From Pseudoalteromonas sp. XMcav2-N (GTDB lineage: Bacteria > Pseudomonadota > Gammaproteobacteria > Enterobacterales > Alteromonadaceae), in assembly GCF_024124545.1 (NCBI RefSeq), contig NZ_JAMXSF010000008.1, positions 124,001 to 188,000 of the forward strand: DNA of 64,000 bases, read 5' to 3'. The position numbers were made by a program, and so were the translations under genes. Below the pieces are notes generated by a model. The model made no database searches, had not been told where the DNA came from, and saw only the letters and a program-made list of their open reading frames with translations. Positions 15,001-20,339 of this stretch are shown here, piece by piece; positions within the stretch are counted from its first letter, which is position 1; each line of letters opens with the position of its first letter.

Positions 15001-16164
15001 CCCGATGAGATAGTGCATGCCTATGAGGGCGACGTCCGTCATGTGCTGCTTACTGGAGCAACGGGCTTTTTAGGCAGTCACCTGCTAGCAGAGCTGCTGG
15101 CCACCACCAAAGCAAAAATATACTGCCTGGTGCGCGCCAACAACACAGAGAAAGCCCTCACTCGCATTGCCGATAATGCCAAGCAGTATGCGCTGACTCT
15201 GGATCTGGAACGCATCGTGCCTGTCCCGGGAGATATGGAGCAATCCCGGTTAGGCGTATCCGATGAGCACTGGGCACTGCTGTGCCGGGACATCCAGCAT
15301 GTGGTCCATACAGCCTCGTATGTGAACCATATCCAGCCCTACTTTGCCTTTAAAAAGTCGGTGGCTGGTACTAATGCCCTGCTAACACTGTGCTGCACGG
15401 ACACGCTGAAGATGATCCATTTTGTCTCCAGCACCACCGCCAGCACCCAGATAAAGGACTCCCACTTCTCAGTAAACCCGCGTGAATCCTTTATTCCAAC
15501 TGACGAAGCGGCCTTGCTGTGCAGTGGATACGGTCAGTCAAAATGGGTGCAGGAAGAAAACATTCGCCAGGCATCACATATAGGTGTGCCCTACACGGTT
15601 TACCGCTTTTCAGAAATCTCGGGCTCATCTAAAACCGGCATTGGTAACACGGATGATGTCTTCCACCGTATCTTGAAAATGATGCTTAGCCTGGAGGTGC
15701 GACCGGATGAAAGCCCCTACATGCTCGATATCATTCCGGTTGACCGCGCGGCTACTTGTATTGTTGCAGGCATGAGTGACCCGCAAAAGCGCAACCAGGT
15801 CTATCACGTCGCCAACCCCGCGCCACTGAACATCGCAGCCTTTTATGACTTTGCCGCTGAGCGGGGCCTGCGCTTTACACGCACGGATAAAGCGGAGTTC
15901 ATTCGTGCCTGTGAAGCCTACGCGGTGCAGCGTGAGGGCAAAGATCAGGTCATTATGCAAGGTTTATTGTCATCACGCCCCGGTTACGACGAATACCTGT
16001 TTGAAGCCTATTTTATGCCGATGGACCCGTATGATAAGGACAACTTTATTGCGTTGACAGAGCGCTATAATATTACGCTGGGCGACTGGGAGAGTTTGTT
16101 TGATACCTATTTTGCACAGTGGCTGGAAGACAAACACTATCGGGAGATCTGGCAGGAGAGTTAA
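1..16164 (+). CDS. Hybrid trans-AT PKS/NRPS megasynthase, 5'-truncated, ending in a thioester reductase
   Basis: The frame is open at base 1 (residues below are numbered from there; 5387 residues visible), so the start lies outside the window. Domains in order: end of a ketoreductase (KR, motif VNWGYWG); C-methyltransferase with SAM motif ILEIGAGTGG near residue 245; ACP (Ser502); KS1 (Cys746, His881, His921); KR1 (Ser1473, Tyr1486, Asn1490); ACP (Ser1634); condensation domain (HHLIIDG at 1828-1834); adenylation domain about 2140-2640; PCP (Ser2692); KS2 (Cys2919, His3055, His3095); KR2 (Tyr3658, but Gly3645 where the catalytic Ser is expected); ACP (Ser3795); KS3 (Cys4015, His4150, His4189); KR3 (Tyr4783); ACP (Ser4935); thioester reductase (GATGFLG at 5019-5025, Tyr5177 and Lys5181). 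No acyltransferase with a GHSxG motif lies between KS and KR, so malonyl loading must come in trans. The A-domain code D2329 F2330 W2333 N2372 I2399 G2401 M2426 V2434 H2435 K2625 predicts threonine. Colinear reading gives a beta-hydroxyacyl-Thr chain extended by two malonyl units and released reductively. To my eye it is richer in G+C than the core genes downstream. The product is not identified. Confidence 0.95.
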   Translation: MVRSASTELPIKVVNWGYWGDVGRVSDPYYQRKMRQAGIGSVDAQSGMTALAKFMSSSLTQVGVVKMTPERAQAALVRSSYSSECSYNVFQSEQAAPALALDTQPADTEIFYALCQALTIAGWQHPAERTKVLSALPDYFELWWQETARYLNEAGLLQDDELTLPEPPANLTLLEQDDYALLNAALAALPEILSGQRKATDVLFPGGSLALVESVYRDNPVAMHANQALVTQLTHYLASLGEQPIRILEIGAGTGGTTRTVLPELRNFTVTEYAYTDLSQAFFSHAKAQFQPDYPFVQTAYFDVSKPLSEQHIDLASYDVVIATNVLHATPDMLSTLNNAKACLKRGGLLLINEVTQPSLFTQLTFGLLEGWWLSKDTTLRLPGSPLLSQPRWQQLLSSNGFALATSVTDAQSPQQVLCAQSNGHLVQQRSKPAQQTTPISNHKTAMQQPEQTQVNSQPATDSATLSDFVAQTLAGIASQALSMTTDELDPDDSFADFGVDSILAIQILDEINARFALSLPPTLLFDFPSITTLSAHIVAEHSDKAMALMHKAQPAMAAAQQATPKSVQPATDEVKPTHKASHNNADKIAIVGMSGQFGDASNVDEFWEMLSNKRTSVRAQQRWDLNDLSPDAQNWCRYASLLDDIASFDAPFFSITPQEAEVMDPQQRLFLQEAYRALEDANMITQAAGSNTGVYLGCAQGDYASLAPQDAPAQLFWGNAGSVIPARVSYYLNLKGPALAIDTACSSSLVAMHSACQALKNGEIDAALAGGVATLCTPQFSQHAGKAGMLSADGTCYTFDDRANGFVPGEGVGVVVLKRLSDAERDGDHILGVILASATNQDGTTSGITAPSSVSQQQLHSRIYEQFDIAPDSLSLIEAHGTGTKLGDPIEFQALTRAFRAATLRSQFCALGSVKTNIGHCLTAAGVAGVIKTILAMQHKTIPASLHYQQGNSHIDWQDTPFYVAQETQPWSVPDGQPRRAGISSFGFSGTNAHLILEEYQPTKTAVQVASAQPVIIALSAKSPEVLRDKARKLADWLAQAQLNDSALEALAYTLQSAREAMDCRMAFVADSLAQVHTQLNDFANQQAGTYKQGNSKQGKAILAALDKDDFNRWTQAGELNKLLALWVVGAELDWSAFYAAKPTLLRLPTYPFASTPYWLSGAPKLKQMNPQPVPTAIAEDSLLHLIPQWQPLDVTSQASWSGKRQVIALAPHNDMPDAIVLQDTSGDTAQRIEALTIALIAHIKQFASTTEPLLIQLLVPASEPLLMALAGVLKTAALEHHLLSVQLIQSDTPAQSAAHLIQASQHTQHTMLRFTQGQCEVQTLTPQHSDVPDLMPWKENGLYLITGGLGQLGQCFAKEILTHTRHAQVIITGRRTAPESLGMLGDTSRIHYYQTDISTQTQCAELLNRIGAQHGALTGILHSAGVIDDQLIASKTPQAVRCVLAPKVSGVMALDEASKAVPLDFFICFSSIAACFGNPGQADYATANAFLDAYMLKRQQWGEQAQRHGLSLSVNWPLWAQGGMQMDAIKQSLLRSQGLAAMPDELGLKAFYQLFSEPHTQQCFLYGNPGKLTRWITPQAKVEAQTPEAHNTATLNDNALMDHLKAVVAQVSKLPVEELDSELDFRDMGFDSIMLMSVVQQLEADPQLGLNALPPALLFEVKTLNQLHAYLVKQQPNIATVQVTHEKPLSQQAPLGQLPLSKAQQGLWLLHKQNPTLCSYNIPLVFELASLDVARMQQALDSLCQRHPVLRLRIHETQGRPTQQIHPDTIRIEQTSLAPTSKTALTDAIQQTIAVPFDLSGPLLRASAWQVTSGAQSRHVMVIVLHHLIIDGVSATQLLSQLWQAYHEGIQAPAPDLGFFDYLDWEQQLLTSPNADTLKHFWQQSLNPAHAPLALPGKHATQVNPDEPNSARVTLNLPASTQQQLEQFLARHKLSTSVFFLTVFQALLSRLTGRNELILGTPVMQRPKASMAQSLGLFVNQLPLPLTRNSSTNFVIQARANQTQLDAVISHSALPLSELLSAVNAPRILGVHPLFQIGYACHNFIQADWVEGNQALLGALWQEFQQDAELDLSLEVTPLGGTHQLAFKFATNAYERHTVQTLADNYVQLLEDVLLSGDLPPDGQPQTPNVKPATLVDSFTLQAAQHPTQTAVSFAGATLSYQALEQQANQLAHTLIAKGARPGSRVALLLRPSVEMIVAMLAVLKTGSAYVPVDPNSPEDRARFILADADPALVLMSDELTLPVTHSQAYRLSDCLKSSTMAPVTAPGIALAPQALAYIIYTSGSTGQPKGVLVEHSNITALLNNTQPGFGFNAQDTWCLFHSFAFDFSVWEIWGALAHGGKLVIVDDACKKDSAAFARFIHDNQVSILNQTPSAFYPLMTHLLAHPALTRSLRTVIFGGEALELSKLTPWFEAAQPLPKLVNMYGITETTVHVTEMEITRELVEQNPGKSIIGKPLPGYRLYLLDEQHSPVAAGQPGELYVGGCGVSRGYHQRAVLTAERFIPNPLAGQSEDRLYRTGDLARLNAQGQYEYLGRCDDQVQIRGHRIELGEVQHALLSNPAIQDACVLAASKRHGDVLVAYLVAQMPLSDEAIRSELLKLVPEYMVPAYFVSVPALPLTNNGKVDKQALLSQLPFNSHTAQAELSALEANLSTPVPERNLQAEVSAVWCDVLDVDQVAPDAPFFTVGGDSLLANVLATKLSARFNIDLPLTEVFQYSTINAQCDYLSTKVTSPIAAPVQTPEPVRPAKPTTTDQAIAMIGLSCHYPDSPDAQIFWQNLIEGKNLVRHSQRAESDASMIWLDTWIEGQDAFDPSFFNLSEKQARTMSYAQRQLLLHAWKAVEDAGYRCDQIPNTGVYISASGGDLTDLNLHDKFSNGEFVLNAEDYVASTLNQPGTLPTSISYHLGLTGPSLFVHSNCSSSLSALALACSALKAGDIDYAIVGAACLFPQRSTGYKIEKGLNFAPDARCKVFDAQADGMIGGNGVSVVVLKRADEATQDSDHIYSLIKAVKVNNDGNNKAGFFAPGTEGQMQVITRALQSADVSPASISYVEAHGTGTALGDPIEFAALQQVYQPHSEEKQYCGLGAVKSNLGHTDTLAGLTGLVKTSLSLHHKLLPGTLHYSEPNPHMELANSPFYVVDSTRLWETPLLPRRAAVSSFGIGGTNAHAILEEAPVAQTQSALSSQPSIVVLSAATPEVLQRQVSELLNWLERTLCDDALRVSLAYTLQTGRQVMAHRAGFVVSSLNELKTQLTNYLASSEQTSLNPVPTGTPASWLAQGDYQAILSHWLDSGFEDWDFMYQGQAVSKLSLPTYPFDLKPYTLRLSQTQSEELVACTLSVPKWRPQPVITDSETATPDSTASHCVVLCGLPELEVAGAITQVLSSSHYAPEQQVSDYGIQLLDIIQSLAKTRQPTLLQLVIGNTQAEPLANLNSCLHGLLKTASIEHPMLRTQLLLVDPTLSSDTLHTLLTNNRNAPDSVIAYQGTSRTVLGYQPVSNESSLSAWQPDGVYLITGGFGGIGRHFIAELAALPFATTVIVTGRRSADDVQVETQLRNSKQGQVQLVYRQLDVAQKMNTLLLVRDIVREFGTLHGVIHAAGMVQDTLLCNKTPTSFAQVLAPKITGVVALDEATADLPLHFFACFAGLSGVQGAASQCDYATANAFLDSYMQQRHAQVASGKRHGLSASIDWPFWQDGGMQRNAQFAYTDAAMPTNSGIDAFYRALQQPQTLVQYTPADTNHEQVSDSAKPAAQFTSEAALDAALTEQLSTMVAALLGVQPDTLDGDTDLGEFGADSIAFITFINQLNSRYQLELSPSVLFMHSTLNSLRAHIIAEYGDTLIATTNETQTSSTDTVAEQVPVNASCDEAIAIVGISAAFPEASNLDEFWHNLSTGKDCVTRHSWPQPQDSELSWPGEINWLGRLRRDTEFDPLFFNIAPAECERIQLQESLLIMHVWQCIENAGYDPKSLAGTSTGLFIGCQSGYHEGLITSPAFAPNRMSYFLDLHGPSEGVDTTCSSSLVAVHKAIAAIRMGECEQAIVGGVNIIDTPTASMAMQEIGALSPDGRCKTFAADADGIVRGEGVGMIMLKKRSAAERDQDAIYATLLGSAVNHGGKSQGFTVPNARAQTQLLDKAWRNANIDPATLSYIECHGTGTTLGDPVELDALKAAFNTHQWPTRCALGSVKSNIGHTEIAAGIAGLIKVVLQLKHQTLVPSLHVQALNPYLALEDTPLTVQTQAQLWEHGDTPRRAAVSAFGISGVNAHVVLEEYQPNTTEQHTTLPDSPAMVVLSATSKAALGQKVTELANHVATLPDTPQILAQLAATLAQGRTAQAYRLGWVVSSLDELRTALSEAVPDQASKVSNNTSEQLTAEQLLTLHQTQEYAAIIRLWQSGKFASWQPLYPTPLPKLHLPGTSFISKNAVEAEQTSPWLLLDNQFQPAALALPDDWQTSLTAQLAHRHILLVSDTQARLETLSKPLHASGCKVTSLCFEQLDNSALDPEDLPDTIFVQGCGSLLEPQQQIKPLFELMQLTARYDTHAMQLFYTTQTDSQTETRDDLSALLRCYNLRNPQHSWTLVEQLDEAACLGELLLREFASTLLNTTEHQPNQVQYRDAARFALQLTQLPDTNDSAKPEYEVRHGGTYLIAGALGELGMALSLRLLEGFDATLILLGRRDEQAVQPQLTQLREVGNGTVHYLTCDIADAKQLKPLSDLLSDKSLQLNGVFHLGTTYTEEENSWADFARSMQVKVQGTQQLDALLSSCELDFFVLFSSMAVFGSLNHLSYSYANGFQNAFARARNQQVDKQQRHGQTLAINWGYWHSDDPLKSIENSFAEKKGYQLIQMHNAFTQLPKLLSTGRSTLAAICTSEPERIKHNTTALLQRKRLLQSRLEHGSEAVTEASQDIAGTVVSIVGQVLGIAPDELDLNCDLYDYGFDSISLLKTFQQLKARLNIDIQADAFKNMNTIQALIDEIDKAHGQVQHEDDASLPEFIVDAGIDLPTLPDEIVHAYEGDVRHVLLTGATGFLGSHLLAELLATTKAKIYCLVRANNTEKALTRIADNAKQYALTLDLERIVPVPGDMEQSRLGVSDEHWALLCRDIQHVVHTASYVNHIQPYFAFKKSVAGTNALLTLCCTDTLKMIHFVSSTTASTQIKDSHFSVNPRESFIPTDEAALLCSGYGQSKWVQEENIRQASHIGVPYTVYRFSEISGSSKTGIGNTDDVFHRILKMMLSLEVRPDESPYMLDIIPVDRAATCIVAGMSDPQKRNQVYHVANPAPLNIAAFYDFAAERGLRFTRTDKAEFIRACEAYAVQREGKDQVIMQGLLSSRPGYDEYLFEAYFMPMDPYDKDNFIALTERYNITLGDWESLFDTYFAQWLEDKHYREIWQES

Positions 16165-16173
16165 GCAAGTTCT

Positions 16174-16197
16174 GTGCGGGCTGCTAGCCCGCACTTT
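16174..16197 (+). terminator. Terminator hairpin after the megasynthase gene
   Basis: A perfect 9-bp stem GTGCGGGCT / AGCCCGCAC closes a GCT loop 10 bases after the megasynthase stop codon and is followed by TTT. It marks the probable 3' end of the biosynthetic transcript. The U-run is short, so termination may be incomplete. Confidence 0.7.
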
Positions 16198-16289
16198 AAC
16201 CACCCCATTGTGACAAAAGTTAAATCAAGCGCGTACAAGCTACAATACTTTTCCTGTCAGCAGGAGTGAGGAAACTAGATACCCTTTCG

Positions 16290-16628
16290 TTACTCGCGAC
16301 ATTTAATTTTACCCATCTGACTGGGTAAAGTAACATCATGCGCGGAACTGAGTGAAGGAGAATGCTCACCGCTAATACTCAACTCATTCGAATGTGTGCT
16401 GAGCTCAATCACCTCATAACCTGATACACATAACTCAGCAGCTCGCCTGTGCCAGTATTTATTAACCTGCTCGGGGGTACTATGACCATTACCGTGAAAA
16501 GCCACACGATGTACACCTCCACCGAGATCCCAGTCATCATAACCACCACCCACACCATTTTTTTTGTATGGTGTAGCACACCCAATCATGAGTAAAACCG
16601 CGGCAAACGGCACAAATCCGATCTTCAT
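16290..16628 (-). CDS. Small lipoprotein, CC0125/CC1285-like
   Basis: A 112-residue protein with a short lipoprotein signal peptide: a Lys at residue 2, a hydrophobic stretch, then a lipobox ending LMIGC (Cys17), so it should be lipid-anchored. The mature part carries a Gly-rich GGGYDDWDLGGG stretch and then VAFHGNG and YWHRRAAELC. From memory this pattern matches the CC0125/CC1285 family of lipoproteins, whose function is not established. It is the first gene past the megasynthase and points towards it, so the two are convergent and probably unrelated in function. Family assignment is moderately sure; lipoprotein status is sure. Confidence 0.75.
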   Translation of the reverse strand: MKIGFVPFAAVLLMIGCATPYKKNGVGGGYDDWDLGGGVHRVAFHGNGHSTPEQVNKYWHRRAAELCVSGYEVIELSTHSNELSISGEHSPSLSSAHDVTLPSQMGKIKCRE

Positions 16629-16659
16629 CGGTACGGCCCCCTAAATAAGTAAAATCGAG

Positions 16660-17682
16660 TTAAGACTCGCTACATGGTACAGCCAATAAGTATAGCAGCT
16701 GAGTCAACGACCCTTGGGTTATCGCGGCATCGGCCTGCTCGACCACTTTAGGTTTGCCATGTACAGCGACGCCTAGCCCGGCAGTAGCCATCATGATTAA
16801 ATCATTGGCGCCGTCGCCCATGGCCACGGTTTGTTTAGGTGCAATACCAAACTGTTCAGCCAGAGATTTAAGCACCTCGGCTTTTTTGCTGCCATCAACG
16901 ACCTCGCCCAGCACTTTGCCAGTCAGCTTATCGTCGGCAATTTCCAATGTGTTAGCAAATACGGCATCCAGCTGCAACGGCGCTTTTAGCGCTTCGGCAA
17001 ACCAGGTAAAGCCACCAGAGGCAATCGCCAGATGCCAGTGATGTGCTTTGAGCACCGCACACAGCTGGGCGACCCCCTCCATCAGCGGCAGGTTGTCTTT
17101 GAGCTGCTGAATAAGCGGCAATTCGACGCCGGACAGCTTAGCAACACGCTGATACAGACTATCGTTAAACGCCAGCTGCCCGGCCATGGCCTGTGCGGTC
17201 ACCGCAGCAACCTCATCATACACCCCGGCCAGTCTGGCAATTTCATCAATACACTCGATGGTGATTGCCGTTGAGTCCATATCCATTACCAGTAACCCGG
17301 GCTTAAGCAAACTGGGCGGCTGGCTGATAGCCGCACCTTGCAGGCCACATTGAGCCGCTACAGCGCGTATGGGCGCACGTACATCGCGTGCCGAATGCGT
17401 GTATACAACCAGGCCAGGCGTCATCGTTGCTGTTGGCTGATACAGCGCCAGTTTGGTGACCTCAATATCCGCCTGCTGACACAAGCGCAGAATCTCCTGG
17501 ACATTCGCACTACTGAGCTCAGCGCCAAAAAAACACAGGTACTGACCATCTTCAGACAGCGGGCTGCTGCCAGGCCTTAGCTGATCTTCGTTTTCAATCT
17601 GGTACCACTTTGCTAAGGTAAGAAGCTGCTGAGCAGGCTCAGCGATGGCACGCAACTGGATTGACGCGAGTGACTTTGACAT
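16660..17682 (-). CDS. serB: Phosphoserine phosphatase
   Basis: Catalyses the last step of serine biosynthesis, dephosphorylating O-phospho-L-serine in the cytoplasm. The HAD-family nucleophile motif DMDST is at residues 134-138. The second and third HAD motifs appear as IASGG and as the Lys of DGSKK followed by AMGDGANDLIMM, which supplies the Mg2+-binding aspartates. The 340-residue length includes an N-terminal ACT-like extension of about 125 residues, as in other gammaproteobacterial SerB. It is divergent from ytjB with a gap of about 120 bp, the arrangement known from E. coli. It is the first clear core gene beyond the biosynthetic locus. Confidence 0.96.
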   Translation of the reverse strand: MSKSLASIQLRAIAEPAQQLLTLAKWYQIENEDQLRPGSSPLSEDGQYLCFFGAELSSANVQEILRLCQQADIEVTKLALYQPTATMTPGLVVYTHSARDVRAPIRAVAAQCGLQGAAISQPPSLLKPGLLVMDMDSTAITIECIDEIARLAGVYDEVAAVTAQAMAGQLAFNDSLYQRVAKLSGVELPLIQQLKDNLPLMEGVAQLCAVLKAHHWHLAIASGGFTWFAEALKAPLQLDAVFANTLEIADDKLTGKVLGEVVDGSKKAEVLKSLAEQFGIAPKQTVAMGDGANDLIMMATAGLGVAVHGKPKVVEQADAAITQGSLTQLLYLLAVPCSES

Positions 17683-17802
17683 GGATACTCCTGATTGGGG
17701 TCATATCCGGCTCATTGAGCCGATGTGTGATTACTTGCTTGGTAACGGTATGCGCCCTTTGTAACATCTTAATCATGGCATGTCAGCAGGCAAACAAGAT
17801 CT

Positions 17803-18423
17803 ATGAAAAATACACAAGCCCTTGAATATCTCTCCTCGTCACGCAACCGCCGTTTACTGCGTCTGCTGGTCGCGGCAATGTGCTTTTTAACCGTTACCTG
17901 GCTGGCCTTTAATACCAGCTTTCGTTCTCATCAATTGTTACACACCAATGCTGATCACACAGGCCGTAGCCTGACTAAACAACTGGCGCTGAATGCTGCC
18001 TTGCCGCTCAGTCGCATGGATACGCCTCAACTCAGGGCTTTGTGTAATCATCTCGCCAGTGACGCATTTGTGTTGTCGGTCAGGCTCTACAATCAACAAG
18101 GCCAATTTATTATCGGTAATGATGGCCAGGATGCACCACCTGAGATAACCGACTTGCCTCGCCATTTAGCCGGGTTGACTCAGTCTAAGCAGCCCATTGT
18201 TGAGCCCATTTATGATACGGAGCAACAACCCCTAGGTTTTGTCAGCGTCGAGTATTTAACCGAATCTGCCATGGCCGAAAGCCACCGCCATTTCCACGAG
18301 CTGGGTCGCGTGGTGCTGCTGATGCTGGTTATTGCCTGTATTTTTACCTGGCAAATTGGCCGGGCCTTAAAGCGTTGGGAAGTGAAACGTCAGATCCGCA
18401 ATAGCGTTGCTGATGAGCAATAG
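17803..18423 (+). CDS. ytjB: Smp/YtjB-type inner-membrane protein
   Basis: A 206-residue protein with an N-terminal membrane segment (about residues 20-37), a periplasmic domain of about 125 residues, and a second membrane segment (about 167-184) followed by a short basic tail. This topology and the position divergent from serB match E. coli YtjB (Smp, also called AhpA). The molecular role of the family is poorly defined. The periplasmic part has a PAS/Cache-like look (LYNQQGQFIIGND, then GFVSVEYL), which is inference only. There is no signalling output domain. Identification rests mainly on topology and the serB neighbour. Confidence 0.8.
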   Translation: MKNTQALEYLSSSRNRRLLRLLVAAMCFLTVTWLAFNTSFRSHQLLHTNADHTGRSLTKQLALNAALPLSRMDTPQLRALCNHLASDAFVLSVRLYNQQGQFIIGNDGQDAPPEITDLPRHLAGLTQSKQPIVEPIYDTEQQPLGFVSVEYLTESAMAESHRHFHELGRVVLLMLVIACIFTWQIGRALKRWEVKRQIRNSVADEQ

Positions 18424-18601
18424 CATTGCCAGTAACCCTAAAAACCTGTATGAACAACCCCAAAGAAAAAAAGTTAAAAATATTGATATTTGGTTGAAAT
18501 TAAGATAATTTTTAACTTCAAGTTACCAGAATGGGTAATTAGCATACCGCGCTGAGCAATCAATTCAGCGTTGGCACAATTTCAAGTTTAAGGAAAACAA
18601 A

Positions 18602-18793
18602 ATGAAATTACAGATCAAAAAGAAAAATATGAAGGTGCTGTCTAATCTAAGTAATTTAGATGCTCAGGCAACGCCAAATGTGGCAGGCGGAACTATTGAA
18701 ACTCGCCCTGTTTCCTGTCGATACTGGTGCGGTAACAGACAGTCTGACTTCAACTGTAATACTGAGCCAGGCAGACACTGTGTAACAGACTAA
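18602..18793 (+). CDS. Double-glycine leader peptide with four-Cys core (RiPP or bacteriocin-like precursor)
   Basis: A 63-residue peptide. Residues 1-30 form a basic, amphipathic leader (MKLQIKKKNMKVLSNL) ending in TPNVAGG. Residues 31-63 form a distinct core with cysteines at 39, 43, 52 and 60 plus several Ser, Thr, Trp and Tyr. A GG-ended leader is the known cleavage site of C39-peptidase ABC exporters, and the Lys-rich start followed by spaced Leu resembles leaders of class I lanthipeptide-like precursors. The ribosome-binding site AAGGA is well placed, and a hairpin terminator follows the stop, so the gene looks complete and monocistronic. An AT-rich tract at 18470-18520 offers a weak promoter (TTGATA at 18483, GATAAT at 18504). 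No modification enzyme or C39 transporter lies in the window, so processing would be in trans. The product could be lanthionine-bridged, disulfide-bonded or unmodified; the sequence does not decide. Confidence 0.8.
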   Translation: MKLQIKKKNMKVLSNLSNLDAQATPNVAGGTIETRPVSCRYWCGNRQSDFNCNTEPGRHCVTD

Positions 18794-18813
18794 GACAACA
18801 CATGAAGTCTCAC

Positions 18814-18834
18814 AAGAGGGGTGAACCCCTCTTT
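18814..18834 (+). terminator. Terminator after the leader-peptide gene
   Basis: A perfect 8-bp stem AAGAGGGG / CCCCTCTT with loop TGAA lies 20 bases after the peptide stop codon. The T-run is short (TTT including the stem end). It separates this small gene from the convergent TatD-family gene. Confidence 0.7.
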
Positions 18835-18899
18835 GCAACAATCAAACCTATCAATATTTGTGCAGCCAAATCCCGGTACTAACATATTCATCCTGGCCG

Positions 18900-19664
18900 T
18901 TATAGGCTTAATATTTCCTGAGACGTCTTGTAAATTACCTCTGCAATGTCTTGAGGGGATTCTTCTCGCATAGCACACAAATGCTCAAACACCTCCACCA
19001 CCCTTTTAGGTACATTCGGCTGGCCCTGATAACCCGCTAGCGGCATAGAAGGCGCATCGGTTTCCAACACTAACGAGTCTAACGGCACTTGAGTCAGCGT
19101 AGTGCGGGTTTTCGCCGCCCGCGGATAGCTGATGGTGCCCCCCACGCCAAGTTTAAAACCCAGTTTGAGATACGTGTTGGCATCTTGCAGTGAGCCGGAA
19201 AAGGCATGAATAACGCCGCCGTTTTGAGGGGGCAGTTGCTTAAAGGCCGCTGCCAGCAGATGATGGCTTTTGCGGTGATGGACAATCAGCGGCAACCCAA
19301 GCGCATTGGCCAGCGCAATATGCTCAATAAACAATTGCTGCTGCGCGGCGATGTCCTCCACCATGGCATCAATTCCACACTCACCGATGGCCACCAGCTC
19401 AGAATAATGCTGATGCGCGAGCTCGGCCAGTTGCGCCATATCACCCGCTTTATGCTGCGCCATAAAATACGGGTGCAACCCAAAAGCGATTTTGACGCCT
19501 GGGTACTGCTGTGCAAAAGCGGGCAAGGTGCGACACTGCGCCAAGGTCACGCCCGGCACCACACAGCGCTCAACGCCCAGCGCCTGCGCATCAGCCAAAT
19601 GCTGTGGCAACTGGTCTCTGAGCTCATCAAAGTCCAGGTGGCAGTGGGTATCAATAAAGCGCAT
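18900..19664 (-). CDS. TatD-family metal-dependent hydrolase
   Basis: A 254-residue TIM-barrel hydrolase of the TatD/YjjV/YcfH group. The N-terminal metal motif FIDTHCHLDF is followed by AFGLHPYF, IGECGID, LPLIVHHRKSHH and a late LVLETDAPSMP, the metal-ligand positions expected for the family. Members are metal-dependent nucleases or deacylases, and the closest look is to YjjV. I use the ATG at 19664 (MRFIDTHCH) because the family starts directly with this motif; the frame extends four codons further to 19676, where it would touch pdxH. It lies just downstream of pdxH on the same strand. Confidence 0.92.
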   Translation of the reverse strand: MRFIDTHCHLDFDELRDQLPQHLADAQALGVERCVVPGVTLAQCRTLPAFAQQYPGVKIAFGLHPYFMAQHKAGDMAQLAELAHQHYSELVAIGECGIDAMVEDIAAQQQLFIEHIALANALGLPLIVHHRKSHHLLAAAFKQLPPQNGGVIHAFSGSLQDANTYLKLGFKLGVGGTISYPRAAKTRTTLTQVPLDSLVLETDAPSMPLAGYQGQPNVPKRVVEVFEHLCAMREESPQDIAEVIYKTSQEILSL

Positions 19665-19675
19665 AAGGCACGGCA

Positions 19676-20314
19676 CTATGGGTTCAGACGCTCAACCAGC
19701 CACTGTCCGCTTGGGTCTTTTCGATACATAAAGCGATCGTGCAAACGGTGCTCTCCCCCTTGCCAAAACTCAATCTGGTGGGGTTTAACACAGTAGCCAC
19801 CCCAGAAATCCGGCAGCGGAATATCGCCTTTGGCAAACTTGGCTTTCATGCTGTTAAAGGTTTGCATCAGAGCCTGACGCGAAGACACCGGACGCGACTG
19901 TTGTGATGCCCAGGCGGCCAGCTGGCTTTCCTTGGGACGAGACAGAAAGTATTTCGCCACTGCGGTGGTTGGCAGCGGCTCGGCCTCACCATACACAATT
20001 ACCTGACGCTCCAGATTGTGCCAGGGAAAGTGCAATGAAATTTTGTTATTGCCTTTGAGCTCCTGTGCCTTACGCGACCCGGTGTTGGTGAAAAACACAA
20101 AGCCGTTATCGTCCACCTGCTTGAGCAACACAATACGCTGCGACGGCTGGCCGTGTTCATCCACCGTGGCCACTACCATGGCAGTCGGATCGCTGAGGTT
20201 GGCGTCCACCGCCTGTTGCAGCCAGTGTTCAAACTGCACAATTGGGTTATCATCCAGCTTCTCGCGGGAGAGGCCATCTTTGGTATATTCGCGACGAATA
20301 TCATCAAGTTTCAT
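19676..20314 (-). CDS. pdxH: Pyridoxine/pyridoxamine 5'-phosphate oxidase
   Basis: An FMN enzyme oxidising PNP or PMP to pyridoxal 5'-phosphate, in PLP synthesis and salvage. Family hallmarks are [10 protein letters not shown] near the N-terminus, the FMN-binding run [32 protein letters not shown], and the C-terminal [18 protein letters not shown] and HDRFMYRK. The ATG at 20314 has AAGGA nine bases upstream. The ATG nine bases earlier (20323) abuts the same AAGGA and is less likely. It precedes the TatD-family gene with almost no gap and is separated from argS by a strong terminator. Confidence 0.96.
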   Translation of the reverse strand: MKLDDIRREYTKDGLSREKLDDNPIVQFEHWLQQAVDANLSDPTAMVVATVDEHGQPSQRIVLLKQVDDNGFVFFTNTGSRKAQELKGNNKISLHFPWHNLERQVIVYGEAEPLPTTAVAKYFLSRPKESQLAAWASQQSRPVSSRQALMQTFNSMKAKFAKGDIPLPDFWGGYCVKPHQIEFWQGGEHRLHDRFMYRKDPSGQWLVERLNP

Positions 20315-20339
20315 GGTGGTCATTCCTTATATAACACAA

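Noticed and set aside
18900..19676. TatD-family start at 19676
   Set aside because: The four extra residues are not part of the family N-terminus, which begins MRFIDTHCH at 19664.
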